The notes under the pieces: model-generated
Database searches by the model: none
What the model was told of the DNA's origin: nothing
The model's input: the letters and a program-made list of their open reading frames with translations, nothing else
Position numbers and translations under genes: made by a program
Source: Gammaproteobacteria bacterium
GTDB taxonomy: Bacteria; Pseudomonadota; Gammaproteobacteria; Steroidobacterales; Steroidobacteraceae
Assembly: GCA_003165495.1 (NCBI GenBank)
Contig: PMMB01000115.1
Coordinates: 1 to 14,599, forward strand
DNA length: 14,599 nt
Reading direction: 5' to 3'
Part shown: positions 7,198-14,034 of the stretch, piece after piece
How positions within the stretch are numbered: position 1 is the first letter of the stretch
Layout of the letters: every line of letters starts with the position of its first letter

Positions 7198-8451
7198 TCA
7201 TCTGGCCGCGCCCCAATCCGGGAACGCACGCAAGGCGTCAACGTAGTTGTGTATGACGTCTGTGTGAGCATCCTCCTGCCAGCCTCCGGGGACGGGGCTC
7301 TTGAAGAGATCGCGAGGTCGGCCTTGATCGTCAATCGAGTAGAGCGTGAAATCCAGCGCCTGCCGAGCTTCGCTGGCCAAGGTCGACGATCCGGTGGCTT
7401 TCGCGTAGAGCGCAAGCACCGCGCCGTAAGTTGCATTGATGCCGCCCCAGGCCTGCCTGTCCTCATCCTGCTCGTGACAAACGGTGATGCCGAATTCCGC
7501 GTGAGTGAAGTTCCTGCGAACGAATTCGATCAGGGTGCCGGAATCGGCGCGCCATTCGGGATCGAGCAATTCCCTTTTCTCGAGCAAATACCGCGCAAGA
7601 TTCAGCGGTGCCCAGGCCGTACGGTTGGTGGGCGTATCGTGATCCTCGAAAAACTGAGCAAATAGGCCGCCATCGGCAGCGGCGTCGGGAATTTGAAAAC
7701 GCCTGATCCATTTCCATAAGGAATGGCGCGGAGCAGAAAACTCCTCATAGCCATGCGCGAGCAGCACGTCATAAAGCCGCAGGATATAGGTCATGTTCCC
7801 CGACACAGGCCCTCGATCCTCACCGTTGCGATAATCGGTGCGAAAGGGCCAGGGCGAATGGGATGCATCACCGTCTTTCTGATTGGCAGCAAGGACGCGG
7901 GCGTTCTGCAGCCCCTGTTCCAAGTACTTGCGCTCGCCGCCAGCCTCGAACAGCAGCACCAAAGCGTAGCCGGCGATGCCGCCTTTGTCGGGCTCTATCT
8001 CATATGGGCGATCGGCTTGCGAGCCGCAGTCCGCATGCAGCGGAAACTGATCTCGCTTGCCGGTCGAGCGCGTGAACGTCGGATATTGGCCGGTTTTCGG
8101 CGTGAGCGATTCCTTTACCAGATACTCGCCCATAGAACGTGCCGCCTGCAGAAACCAAGGATCCTGCTTGCCGCGCAGTTCATGGAATTTGAGGTAGGAG
8201 AGAATGCCCATCCCATTCTGTGTCGCCGGAATCGTGTCGGTGCGATCGGGGATAGGGGTCCAGCCGCCATCCAGAAAAGTTGCCAAGACAAAGCGGGGAT
8301 ACCCATGGTCCGCCGGACACTGCTGGTAGAATTTCATCTCTCGGTCCAGGGCCTCGTTCCACGACGTCCAGGGCCTTAGCTGACCTTGCGCATCAAAGCT
8401 TGCCGTATGCCCTGCGATAATGACCGGCTGATGGGTTTGACGATCTGACAC
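7198..8451 (-). CDS. six-hairpin-glycosidase-like (alpha/alpha toroid) protein
   Basis: This is a 417-aa protein that I place, by texture, in the six-hairpin glycosidase-like superfamily. It has repeated aromatic helix pairs with conserved turns such as TIPATQNGMGILSYLKF (73-89), DKGGIAGYALVLLFEAGG (155-172), SGNMTYILRLYDVLLAHG (217-234) and WGGINATYGAVLALYAKATG (335-354). Acidic residues in turns (E152, D155, D194) could be catalytic, but I cannot assign them. There is no signal peptide, so it appears cytoplasmic, unlike many secreted members. The start is GTG at 8451 with a weak AAGG nearby; the next ATG is at residue 39 and would cut a conserved-looking stretch (FYQQCPADHGYPRFV follows), so GTG is preferred. 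It lies between a glutathione transferase and an aldolase gene on the same strand. Substrate unknown; hydrolase, epimerase or lyase are all possible. Confidence 0.75.
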   Translation of the reverse strand: MSDRQTHQPVIIAGHTASFDAQGQLRPWTSWNEALDREMKFYQQCPADHGYPRFVLATFLDGGWTPIPDRTDTIPATQNGMGILSYLKFHELRGKQDPWFLQAARSMGEYLVKESLTPKTGQYPTFTRSTGKRDQFPLHADCGSQADRPYEIEPDKGGIAGYALVLLFEAGGERKYLEQGLQNARVLAANQKDGDASHSPWPFRTDYRNGEDRGPVSGNMTYILRLYDVLLAHGYEEFSAPRHSLWKWIRRFQIPDAAADGGLFAQFFEDHDTPTNRTAWAPLNLARYLLEKRELLDPEWRADSGTLIEFVRRNFTHAEFGITVCHEQDEDRQAWGGINATYGAVLALYAKATGSSTLASEARQALDFTLYSIDDQGRPRDLFKSPVPGGWQEDAHTDVIHNYVDALRAFPDWGAAR

Positions 8452-8544
8452 GCGCCTTGGTCCGAGCCGGACTCAATGTCCGCCGCCAACGATACCGCCT
8501 TATTGCTGGAACGCAAATGACGCCCGTTCACCGCGCGCGCCCAT

Positions 8545-9273
8545 TCAGCGTGCATCGAGCTCCGGGTAGTGTCGGAAGATTCCGTCCTCGTTGAATGCAA
8601 TGCGGCGCGGGGAAGCGAGGTAGGCAGCGATCCGCGGGCGTTCTCGCACTCTTCCATGCAACGCCACGAGCCGCCGATACTTGCGTGCCGCCTTGGCCAT
8701 CGCACGCGGGAATGCGTAGTTTAATCCCGCCATGATTTGAAACATCGACAGGTCCGCGTAAGTCAGTTTCGCGCCGGCCAGATAGCGTTCCCCCCGCGCG
8801 TTTCTCGCCAGCACCTGCTCGAAGTAGCCGAGGAATTTGGGCCCCCGGTTCTTCAGAAAATCCGCGGCCCGGCGGCGCGCCTCTTTCTTCTGGTCCTCGT
8901 AATAAAGGCCGGCCGCCACCGGGTGATGCGTGTCGTGTATTTCGCCCAGGAAATCCGCCATCGTGAGTTGCAGCTCGTGCGTCCACAGCCGCCCGCCCTC
9001 ATCTTGCGGGGCAAGGCCGTGGCGTGAGCCGAGGAACTGCAGAATGTTGGCTGTCTGGCCGATGACGAGCCGACCGGCCTTGAGAAACGGTGGCGCAAAG
9101 GGTGGCCGTTCGATATTGCGACTGTGCAGAAAGCGCATGAGCGCCGCAACTCCGGCTCCTTTGCCGGACTCGCGCGCCACATCCCGATATCGCGCGCCGG
9201 CCTCTTCCAGAACCAAACGCACGAATTCACCGCGACCTTGAATCGTCGGCCAGTAATAGAGTTCGTAGTTCAT
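8545..9273 (-). CDS. glutathione S-transferase family protein
   Basis: This is a 242-aa cytoplasmic protein with the standard two-domain transferase layout. The N-terminal thioredoxin-like domain opens with YYWPTIQGRGEFVRLVLEEAG, close to the alpha/mu/pi/sigma type in which a Tyr (here Y7) activates the glutathione thiol. A Pro-rich segment (PPFAPPFLKAG, 57-67) is consistent with the cis-Pro loop. QTANILQFLG (73-82) matches the glutathione gamma-glutamyl binding motif. The helical C-terminal domain contains the N-capping motif TYAD (171-174), which is needed for folding. The ATG at 9273 is set by a GAGGT Shine-Dalgarno (9284-9280, 6 nt spacing). It is divergent from the M20 peptidase gene and may be transcribed with the downstream six-hairpin gene after a 93-bp gap. 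The substrate is not predictable; detoxification of an electrophile is the usual role. Confidence 0.9.
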   Translation of the reverse strand: MNYELYYWPTIQGRGEFVRLVLEEAGARYRDVARESGKGAGVAALMRFLHSRNIERPPFAPPFLKAGRLVIGQTANILQFLGSRHGLAPQDEGGRLWTHELQLTMADFLGEIHDTHHPVAAGLYYEDQKKEARRRAADFLKNRGPKFLGYFEQVLARNARGERYLAGAKLTYADLSMFQIMAGLNYAFPRAMAKAARKYRRLVALHGRVRERPRIAAYLASPRRIAFNEDGIFRHYPELDAR

Positions 9274-9390
9274 CGCGTGACCTCATGTATCCGCACACTC
9301 CTTCAACAGATTGCCGTTTGGACGAGGAGTTCAGTAGTCTGTGATCGAAGTTCGGATAGACTGGCTCCTGCGGAGAAACGGGAGTAAGGC
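9274..9390. promoter_or_regulatory. 117-bp divergent promoter region, GST and M20 peptidase
   Basis: The spacer must drive both genes. On the + strand a weak pair can be proposed, TTGCCG near 9312 and TAGTCT 18 bp further on. No good - strand pair is visible. The peptidase Shine-Dalgarno is the purine run GGGAGTAAGG ending at 9389; the transferase one is GAGGT on the other strand. No long palindrome was found. Confidence 0.3.
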
Positions 9391-10815
9391 ATGGGCATTC
9401 GAGCACGATTAATCCTTCTTGCAACGGCCGCCGCCGGCATCTTCACCACTGCGAGCCTGGCGCAGACGCCGGCGCCTGACGAAGCGGCGTTCCGTGCTCT
9501 TTACAAGCAGCTGGTCGAGATCAACACCACGCGCTCGGTCGGCAGCTGCACCCAGGCGGCCGCTGCGATGCGTGCGCATCTGCTTGCGGCGGGCATCCCG
9601 GCCGCCGACATGCAGATTCTGGCGCCGCCGGATCGTCTGGAAGACGGCGCACTCATCGCCGTGCTGCACGGCCGCGACCGGGCCGCCAAGCCGATTCTGC
9701 TGCTCGCGCACATCGACGTGGTGGAAGCCAAGCGCGAGGATTGGGTGCGAGATCCGTTCGCGCTAGTCGAAGAAAACGGCTGGTTCTACGGACGCGGATC
9801 GAGCGACGATAAGGCGATGGCGGCGGTCTTCACCGACAGCCTGATCCGTTATCAGAAAGAGGGATTCAAGCCGCGCCGCGATATCAAGCTGGCACTCACC
9901 TGCGGCGAGGAAACAGCGGCGATTTTCAACAGCGTCAAATGGCTCACCCAGACTCAGCCGAAAGTATTGAACGCACTGTTCGCGCTCAATGAAGGAGCGG
10001 GGGGCGAACTCGACAAGAACGACAAGCCTGTCGCCCTGCAGATCCAGGCAGGTGAAAAAGTATACCAAGACTTTGCTCTTGAAGCCTCCGACGTCGGCGG
10101 CCACAGTTCAAGGCCGACCAAGAACAATCCAATCGTGCGGCTCAGCGTCGGACTGGCAAAACTCGGCAATTACAACTTCCCGATTGCGCTGAATCAGGCG
10201 ACGCGCGGCTATTTCGAGACGCAAATCAAACTGGCGCCGCCGGAAGTTGCCGCCGATATGCGCGCAGTATTGAAGAATCCGCTGGACGAAGCCGCGGCCG
10301 AGCGCTTGTGGGCAGTGAACCCCGGCTGGAACGGCTCGTTGCGTACGACCTGCGTGGTTACCGAAATCAGCGGCGGTCATGCGCCCAATGCGCTGCCGCA
10401 GCACGTGAGCGCGAATGTGAATTGCCGAATTCTCCCGGGCGTTCCGATCGCCGATGTGCAAAAGGAGATCGCAAGAGTTCTTGGGGACGCCAAAATCAGC
10501 GTCGCCCCGATCGGCGAGCTTGGCTTCCAATCGCCGCCGCCGCCGCTGACGGAATACATCATGGGGCCCGTGCGCAAAATCGCCGATGAAATTTGGCCGG
10601 GCGTCGCGATCGTACCGACCATGGCCACGGGCGCCACCGACGGTTCCTATCTCAATGCAGCGGGCGTGCCCACGTATGGACTATCGGGCATGTTTCATGA
10701 CGCCGAGGGAAGCCACGCGCACGGTCTCAACGAGCGCATTCGGGTGAAGTCCCTAATGAACGGGCGCCGTTTTCTGTACGAAGTAGTGAAACTGTATGCG
10801 AACGGCGAGGATTGA
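9391..10815 (+). CDS. exported M20-family metallopeptidase
   Basis: This is a 474-aa two-zinc amidohydrolase/peptidase. A Sec signal peptide is visible (MGIRARLILLATAAAG, cleavage likely after SLA at about 24), so it acts in the periplasm. The zinc site is complete: H107-x-D109 in LLAHIDVV, bridging D139 in GRGSSDDK, E173-E174 in CGEET (catalytic base and ligand), E201 in NEGAGG, and the last His near 444 in HAHGLNE. GGHSSRP (236-242) belongs to the lid/dimerisation domain. Length fits the M20/M25/M40 peptidases that hydrolyse dipeptides or N-acyl amino acids. The next gene, a ureohydrolase, starts 38 bp downstream on the same strand with no terminator between, so the two are probably co-transcribed. 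This suggests release of an arginine- or guanidino-containing product (inference). Confidence 0.93.
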   Translation: MGIRARLILLATAAAGIFTTASLAQTPAPDEAAFRALYKQLVEINTTRSVGSCTQAAAAMRAHLLAAGIPAADMQILAPPDRLEDGALIAVLHGRDRAAKPILLLAHIDVVEAKREDWVRDPFALVEENGWFYGRGSSDDKAMAAVFTDSLIRYQKEGFKPRRDIKLALTCGEETAAIFNSVKWLTQTQPKVLNALFALNEGAGGELDKNDKPVALQIQAGEKVYQDFALEASDVGGHSSRPTKNNPIVRLSVGLAKLGNYNFPIALNQATRGYFETQIKLAPPEVAADMRAVLKNPLDEAAAERLWAVNPGWNGSLRTTCVVTEISGGHAPNALPQHVSANVNCRILPGVPIADVQKEIARVLGDAKISVAPIGELGFQSPPPPLTEYIMGPVRKIADEIWPGVAIVPTMATGATDGSYLNAAGVPTYGLSGMFHDAEGSHAHGLNERIRVKSLMNGRRFLYEVVKLYANGED

Positions 10816-10853
10816 CTCCTCGCACTGCGCAAACCTAGCAAGGACCACAATAC

Positions 10854-11849
10854 ATGCCCACGAAGCGCCCCACGAAATCGGACGTCACCGGATCGGATGA
10901 ATACGATCCGATGAAGGAACCGCGGTATGCCGAAATCGCGACATTCATGCGGGCGCCGCTGGCGCGCAACCTCGCGGACGTCGACATTGGCTTGATTGGC
11001 GTCCCGACAGATCTCGGAGTCACCAACAGACCCGGTGCACGGCATGGTCCCCGCGAAATACGCAACTCATCAAGCCTCATGCGGAGTTTCAATCTCGCAC
11101 TGGGCGTGAATCCGTACGAACTCTGCCGGATCGCCGACCTGGGCGACGTACGTCTGTCGCATCGGTACGATCTCGAAAAGCAAGTCGAGGAAATTGAGGC
11201 GTTCTATCGGAAAGTTCACGCGGCCGGCGTACGGCCAGTCACCGCGGGCGGCGACCACTCGATCACCTACCCGATATTCAAGGCGATTGCCGCCGATGCG
11301 CCGATCGGAATGGTCCACATCGATGCGCATACCGACACATGGGGCGAGTTCTTCGGATCCAAGTTCACTCACGGAGCTCCGTTTCGGCTGGCGGTCGAGG
11401 ACGGATTACTGGATCCGAAACGCACGATTCAGATTGGTATTCGCGGTGGCCAGAACTACATGGATGGCATCGAGTTCTCTCTGTCTCATGGTATGCGCGT
11501 CGTGTTCATCGAGGAATTCGCATCGCTCGGGGTCGAGCGAATCATCGAAGAAGCACGCAGGGTTGTGGGCGACGGCCCGACCTACATCTCCTTCGATGTG
11601 GACGGGCTGGACCCCGTCTATGCACCGGGAACCGGCACGCCCGAAATCGGCGGCATCACGACCTTGGAAGCGCAGCGCCTCTTACGCGGACTGCGCGGAC
11701 TGAATCTCATCGGCGGCGATGTCGTAGAAGTCGCCCCGCCGTACGATCAGACCGGAAACACGGCCCTGGTGGGCGCAACTATGATGTTCGAGATTCTCTG
11801 CCTGATCGCGGACCGGCATTTTGGCGTTGGCAGCCGGCCGAAGAGATAA
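10854..11849 (+). CDS. ureohydrolase of the agmatinase/guanidinobutyrase type
   Basis: This is a 331-aa binuclear-manganese enzyme that hydrolyses a guanidino group to urea and an amine. All six metal ligands are present: H135 in GGDHS, D157, H159 and D161 in HIDAHTD, and D248 and D250 in SFDVDGLDP. GTGTPEIGG (260-268) and VEVAPPYDQTGNTALVG (291-307) are typical of agmatinases and guanidinobutyrases or guanidinopropionases rather than true arginases. The segment FTHGAPFRLAVEDGLLDPKRTIQIGIRGG resembles the guanidino-acid branch, so I do not name it speB. The ATG at 10854 has AAGGA at 10840-10844. There is no signal peptide, so it is cytoplasmic, while its operon partner, the M20 peptidase, is periplasmic; a transporter would be needed to link them. 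The stop lies 9 bp from the convergent TetR stop. Confidence 0.93.
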   Translation: MPTKRPTKSDVTGSDEYDPMKEPRYAEIATFMRAPLARNLADVDIGLIGVPTDLGVTNRPGARHGPREIRNSSSLMRSFNLALGVNPYELCRIADLGDVRLSHRYDLEKQVEEIEAFYRKVHAAGVRPVTAGGDHSITYPIFKAIAADAPIGMVHIDAHTDTWGEFFGSKFTHGAPFRLAVEDGLLDPKRTIQIGIRGGQNYMDGIEFSLSHGMRVVFIEEFASLGVERIIEEARRVVGDGPTYISFDVDGLDPVYAPGTGTPEIGGITTLEAQRLLRGLRGLNLIGGDVVEVAPPYDQTGNTALVGATMMFEILCLIADRHFGVGSRPKR

Positions 11850-11858
11850 CACCGGCTG
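11831..11858. terminator. inverted repeat across convergent stops, possible bidirectional terminator
   Basis: CAGCCGG at 11831-11837 pairs perfectly with CCGGCTG at 11852-11858, with a 14-nt loop that contains the ureohydrolase stop codon. It lies exactly where the ureohydrolase and TetR genes converge. No T tract follows on either side, so the terminator role is tentative. Confidence 0.3.
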
Positions 11859-12515
11859 CTAGCCCCGGCAACCGTCGAGAAACAGATCGACCGTCTTGTC
11901 AGCCCACACGTCCAGCTCGGCCGCCGTCATCGGCGTACCGTAGCCCATGGCGCGACGCTGCGGCAACGTGACGACCATAAAGATGAATTGTTCCGCGGCG
12001 AAAGCGCGTTTTTCCACACTAAGCATCGAATCGCGCGGCTCGCGCGCGAGGAGGCCACCGATGAGCGTGGTCGCTTCGCGCGCGCTGCCGTCACCGTGGA
12101 CCGCACGAACCAGTTCGGGAAATCGCGCGGATTCGGCCATGACCAGCCGATGCAGCGCAATGGCCGGGGGTGAAAGAGCAGCGCGCAAGATCATTCCAGC
12201 GAGACGACGCAGGACTTCGCGCAAGGTCGCCCCCTCGATCAGGGGCACCCCTGCAGGAGGCCGAATCTGCTCAATGATTTCATGGACGACAGCGGCAAAC
12301 AGCACCGACTTATCGTCGAAACGGTGGTAGAGCGTGCGCTTCGAAACTCCCGCGCGGGCGGCCACCGCTTCGATGGTCGTTGACCCGTATCCCTTAGCAA
12401 GAAACAGTTCTGTAGCGACCTCTAAGATTCGCTGCCGTAGACGCAATGCGTCGGCGCGAGCGGGCCGGCCGCCACGTCCGACGGACCCCTTATCGGTGCG
12501 GGTACGCGTAGCCAC
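11859..12515 (-). CDS. TetR-family transcriptional regulator
   Basis: This is a 218-aa DNA-binding repressor. The N-terminal TetR domain is clear: RILEVATELFLAKGYGSTTIEAVAARAGVSKRTLYHRF spans about residues 29-66, including the helix-turn-helix (TTIEAVAARAGVSKRTLYHRF). It is followed by an all-helical ligand domain ending in WADKTVDLFLDGCRG. GRGGRPARAD before the first helix is a common basic arm. I chose GTG at 12515; no ATG occurs until deep in the ligand domain, and extending further upstream gives only an Arg-rich frame that shadows the preceding gene. That GTG lies 26 bases inside the upstream Tyr-rich gene, so the two are one operon with coupled translation. A 22-bp palindrome at the operon promoter (13005-13026) is the likely operator, so autoregulation is expected. 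The ligand is unknown. Confidence 0.9.
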   Translation of the reverse strand: MATRTRTDKGSVGRGGRPARADALRLRQRILEVATELFLAKGYGSTTIEAVAARAGVSKRTLYHRFDDKSVLFAAVVHEIIEQIRPPAGVPLIEGATLREVLRRLAGMILRAALSPPAIALHRLVMAESARFPELVRAVHGDGSAREATTLIGGLLAREPRDSMLSVEKRAFAAEQFIFMVVTLPQRRAMGYGTPMTAAELDVWADKTVDLFLDGCRG

Positions 12516-12939
12516 CCGAGCGATACGAACTCTGGCCGCCGCCGTAATAGCCCGGGTGCGGCGCATAGTAAGCACGTGGCGCATAGTAGGCGCGCGGTGG
12601 CGAATAGACTGGCGCTCGCGGATAGTACTGCGCGGCCGGCGCATAATAAGTCTGCTGCGGTGGAGCGTAGTACGCCGGCGGCGGCGCATAGCCGCGTGCG
12701 CCACCCTCGTACCCCGGCGATTGATAAGGTTCTTCCGGTACCGCCGCCGACAGTACGGCAGAGGCGATGACGATTGGTAACGTTGCAAGACCCACGACGG
12801 CCCCGACTAGGCCCCTGCCCAATCCCCAAGAATGCAGGTGCCCGAGACCGTGCCCGCCTGCCGCCGCAGGTGCAACGGGAGCGCACGCAAGCACTGCAGC
12901 AGCGGCCGATCCGAAAACGGCTTGTTTGAATCCGCGCAT
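12490..12939 (-). CDS. small exported Tyr/Pro/Gly-rich protein
   Basis: This 149-aa protein is not assigned to a named family. It has an Ala-rich signal peptide (residues 1-27, MRGFKQAVFG then AAAAVLACAP, cleavage near APAAAG), a Gly/His stretch (GGHGLGHLHSWG), and a hydrophobic segment at about 42-66 that could span the membrane. The low-complexity tail contains four YYAP units (90, 98, 118, 124) plus YYPRAP and GYYGGG. Such Tyr/Pro-rich tails are known in cell-surface and envelope proteins, but no function follows. The ATG at 12939 has an excellent Shine-Dalgarno (AAGGAGC, 5 nt spacing). Its 3' end overlaps the TetR gene by 26 bases, and a predicted promoter with an operator-like palindrome precedes it, so it is probably the regulated target of that TetR protein. 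Confidence 0.8.
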   Translation of the reverse strand: MRGFKQAVFGSAAAAVLACAPVAPAAAGGHGLGHLHSWGLGRGLVGAVVGLATLPIVIASAVLSAAVPEEPYQSPGYEGGARGYAPPPAYYAPPQQTYYAPAAQYYPRAPVYSPPRAYYAPRAYYAPHPGYYGGGQSSYRSGGYAYPHR

Positions 12940-12982
12940 GGCAAGCTCCTTCAGATGAAGTCAGAGCCTTAAGGCCAGTCGA

Positions 12983-13011
12983 ACAATACACACTTCGCTA
13001 TTGAAACGCAA
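12983..13011 (-). promoter_or_regulatory. predicted promoter of the Tyr-rich/TetR operon
   Basis: On the - strand TTGCGT (13011-13006) and TATTGT (12988-12983) are separated by exactly 17 bp, a good sigma-70-type pair. The leader to the ATG is about 40 nt and contains a 10-bp palindrome (GCCTTAAGGC, 12966-12975). The -35 element lies inside the operator-like palindrome, so a bound repressor would block RNA polymerase. Confidence 0.5.
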
Positions 13012-13026
13012 CGGTACCGTTTCGTT
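13005..13026. promoter_or_regulatory. 22-bp palindrome, candidate TetR operator
   Basis: Left half AACGCAACGGT (13005-13015) and right half ACCGTTTCGTT (13016-13026) are inverted copies matching at 10 of 11 positions, centred on GTAC. Size, symmetry and place (overlapping the predicted -35 of the operon that encodes a TetR protein) are what is expected of a TetR-family operator. Binding is inferred, not shown. Confidence 0.6.
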
Positions 13027-13150
13027 ATTATCCAGGCCAATTACCCTGGCGAATGGGGCGAAGACCAACGATGATTAAGCGCGCTGCCGTACAGACGCCC
13101 GGATCCGCGCGTAACATGCTGAAAATCTCTTGAACGAACCGGAGTGCGCG
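13027..13150. other. intergenic stretch before the 61-codon ORF
   Basis: I see no convincing gene, terminator or promoter here. TAACAT at 13112-13117 could be a -10 element but has no partner -35. The short - strand frames across this part are not supported by a ribosome binding site. Confidence 0.3.
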
Positions 13151-13336
13151 ATGAACCTCGAAAGGCAAGCACCACGAGATTTCATCGCAGAACTCGGCTG
13201 GGGAAATATGTTCAATCCCTCCGCGGTACGCACCAGGAACGTTGACCGCTCGGCGCAAGACATCGCTAACTGGTCGAGCGATTTGCCGGCGAACTGTATT
13301 GTCGTGATGAATTCGCCCGGCGATAGGTTGCCCTAA
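13151..13336 (+). CDS. possible small hypothetical protein (61 aa)
   Basis: The ATG at 13151 has a well-placed GGAG (13141-13144, 6 nt spacing) and opens a 61-aa frame ending at TAA 13336. The sequence is balanced rather than low-complexity, beginning MNLERQAPRDFIAEL and containing DIANWSSDLPANCIVVM. The W-x3-LP-x2-C-x3-M pattern recalls short uncharacterised proteins with a W-LP-C-M core, but the resemblance is from memory and weak. A TTG at 13130 could extend it by seven residues. It stands alone, with no clear promoter. It may be a real small gene, a degraded one, or chance; a good ribosome binding site is the main support. Confidence 0.4.
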   Translation: MNLERQAPRDFIAELGWGNMFNPSAVRTRNVDRSAQDIANWSSDLPANCIVVMNSPGDRLP

Positions 13337-13574
13337 TCAGAAGCGAATAGGATGGCGTCGTCCCGCACGAGGACGCGCGCGGCACGCATCTCACGCACCT
13401 TGAGATTATTCGCGCAGCTCTCTTTCGCGAGACGCTACAGGCGAACAGCGCGATTGACGCTGGCTATCACTCTGATAGAGAGCGCCAATTTGACTTCGCG
13501 CGGCCCTGGGGTCTAACGTTCGTCAAGCACAGACCTATATTGATTCCGAATTTATCAATCGGAAGGAGTGAGCC
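13337..13574 (+). promoter_or_regulatory. upstream region of rubrerythrin gene with two inverted repeats and a candidate promoter
   Basis: The 238-bp region has no convincing gene; a 54-codon Arg-rich frame (13352-13516) looks spurious. CTATCA-CTC-TGATAG (13464-13478) is a perfect inverted repeat. It is followed by TTGACT (13490-13495), a good -35, with TCTAAC 16 bp downstream (13512-13517) as a fair -10. A second repeat, ATTGAT-N9-ATCAAT (13539-13559), lies just before the Shine-Dalgarno and overlaps an alternative -10, TATATT (13536-13541). Stress-dependent regulation of the gene is plausible (inference). Confidence 0.4.
13563..13568 (+). promoter_or_regulatory. ribosome binding site that sets the GTG start of the rubrerythrin gene
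   Basis: AAGGAG, close to the full consensus, ends 6 nt before GTG at 13575. This makes the GTG the clear start, and no nearby ATG gives the full-length protein. Confidence 0.8.
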
Positions 13575-13988
13575 GTGAATTTAAAGGGTAGTAAGACGGA
13601 AAAGAATTTGAAGGACGCATTTGCAGGCGAATCGCAGGCGAATCGACGTTATTTGTACTTCGCAGCCAAGGCGGACGTCGAGGGCTTCAATGACGTGTCC
13701 GCTGTGTTCCGTTCCACTGCCGAAGGTGAAACAGGCCATGCCCACGGACATTTGGAGTACCTAGAGGCGGTGGGCGATCCGGCCACCGGATTGCCGATCG
13801 GCGCGACCTCGCTGAATCTCAAGGCAGCGATCGCGGGCGAAACACACGAATACACGGACATGTACCCCGGCATGGCCAAGAGCGCCAGAGACGAAGGTTT
13901 TGGCGAAATTGCCGATTGGTTCGAGACGCTGGCCAAGGCGGAACGATCGCACGCCAATCGCTTCCAGAAGGCATTGGATAACCTTTAG
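13575..13988 (+). CDS. rubrerythrin-family diiron protein without rubredoxin domain
   Basis: This is a 137-aa four-helix-bundle protein of the ferritin-like superfamily; such proteins reduce hydrogen peroxide at a diiron site in the cytoplasm. All expected iron ligands are visible: E19 in AGESQANRRY, E52 and H55 in GETGHAHGH, E89 and E92 in AGETHEYTDMYP, and E123 and H126 in AERSHANRF. The C-terminal rubredoxin domain with two CxxC pairs found in classic rubrerythrins is absent. The protein ends right after the fourth helix (LDNL), so it must get electrons from another protein. The start is GTG with a strong AAGGAG. The next gene on the same strand encodes a protein with two 4Fe-4S motifs, a natural candidate electron donor. 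A terminator-like hairpin between them may reduce read-through. Family assignment is firm. Confidence 0.94.
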   Translation: MNLKGSKTEKNLKDAFAGESQANRRYLYFAAKADVEGFNDVSAVFRSTAEGETGHAHGHLEYLEAVGDPATGLPIGATSLNLKAAIAGETHEYTDMYPGMAKSARDEGFGEIADWFETLAKAERSHANRFQKALDNL

Positions 13989-14034
13989 TCCTGCAACGTT
14001 TCACTGCCACGCCCGACAAGGGCGACGCAACAAG

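Noticed and set aside
6942..7466. 174-aa - strand frame across the aldolase/six-hairpin spacer
   Set aside because: Half of it is a shadow of the six-hairpin gene in another frame; the rest has no family resemblance or ribosome binding site.
12516..12788. N-terminal extension of the TetR frame, Arg-rich with several Met
   Set aside because: It is an out-of-frame shadow of the Tyr-rich gene on the same strand; its composition is low-complexity and no ribosome binding site supports it.
13464..13478. True tetO operator
   Set aside because: The half-sites match, but the 3-nt centre differs from the 1-nt centre of tetO, and no tetracycline resistance gene is near.
13352..13516. 54-codon ORF upstream of rubrerythrin
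   Set aside because: It is Arg/Thr-rich with no good Shine-Dalgarno, and it runs through the inverted repeat and the candidate promoter.
13539..13559. FNR box
   Set aside because: The half-sites TTGAT and ATCAA are present, but the spacing is 9 nt instead of 4.
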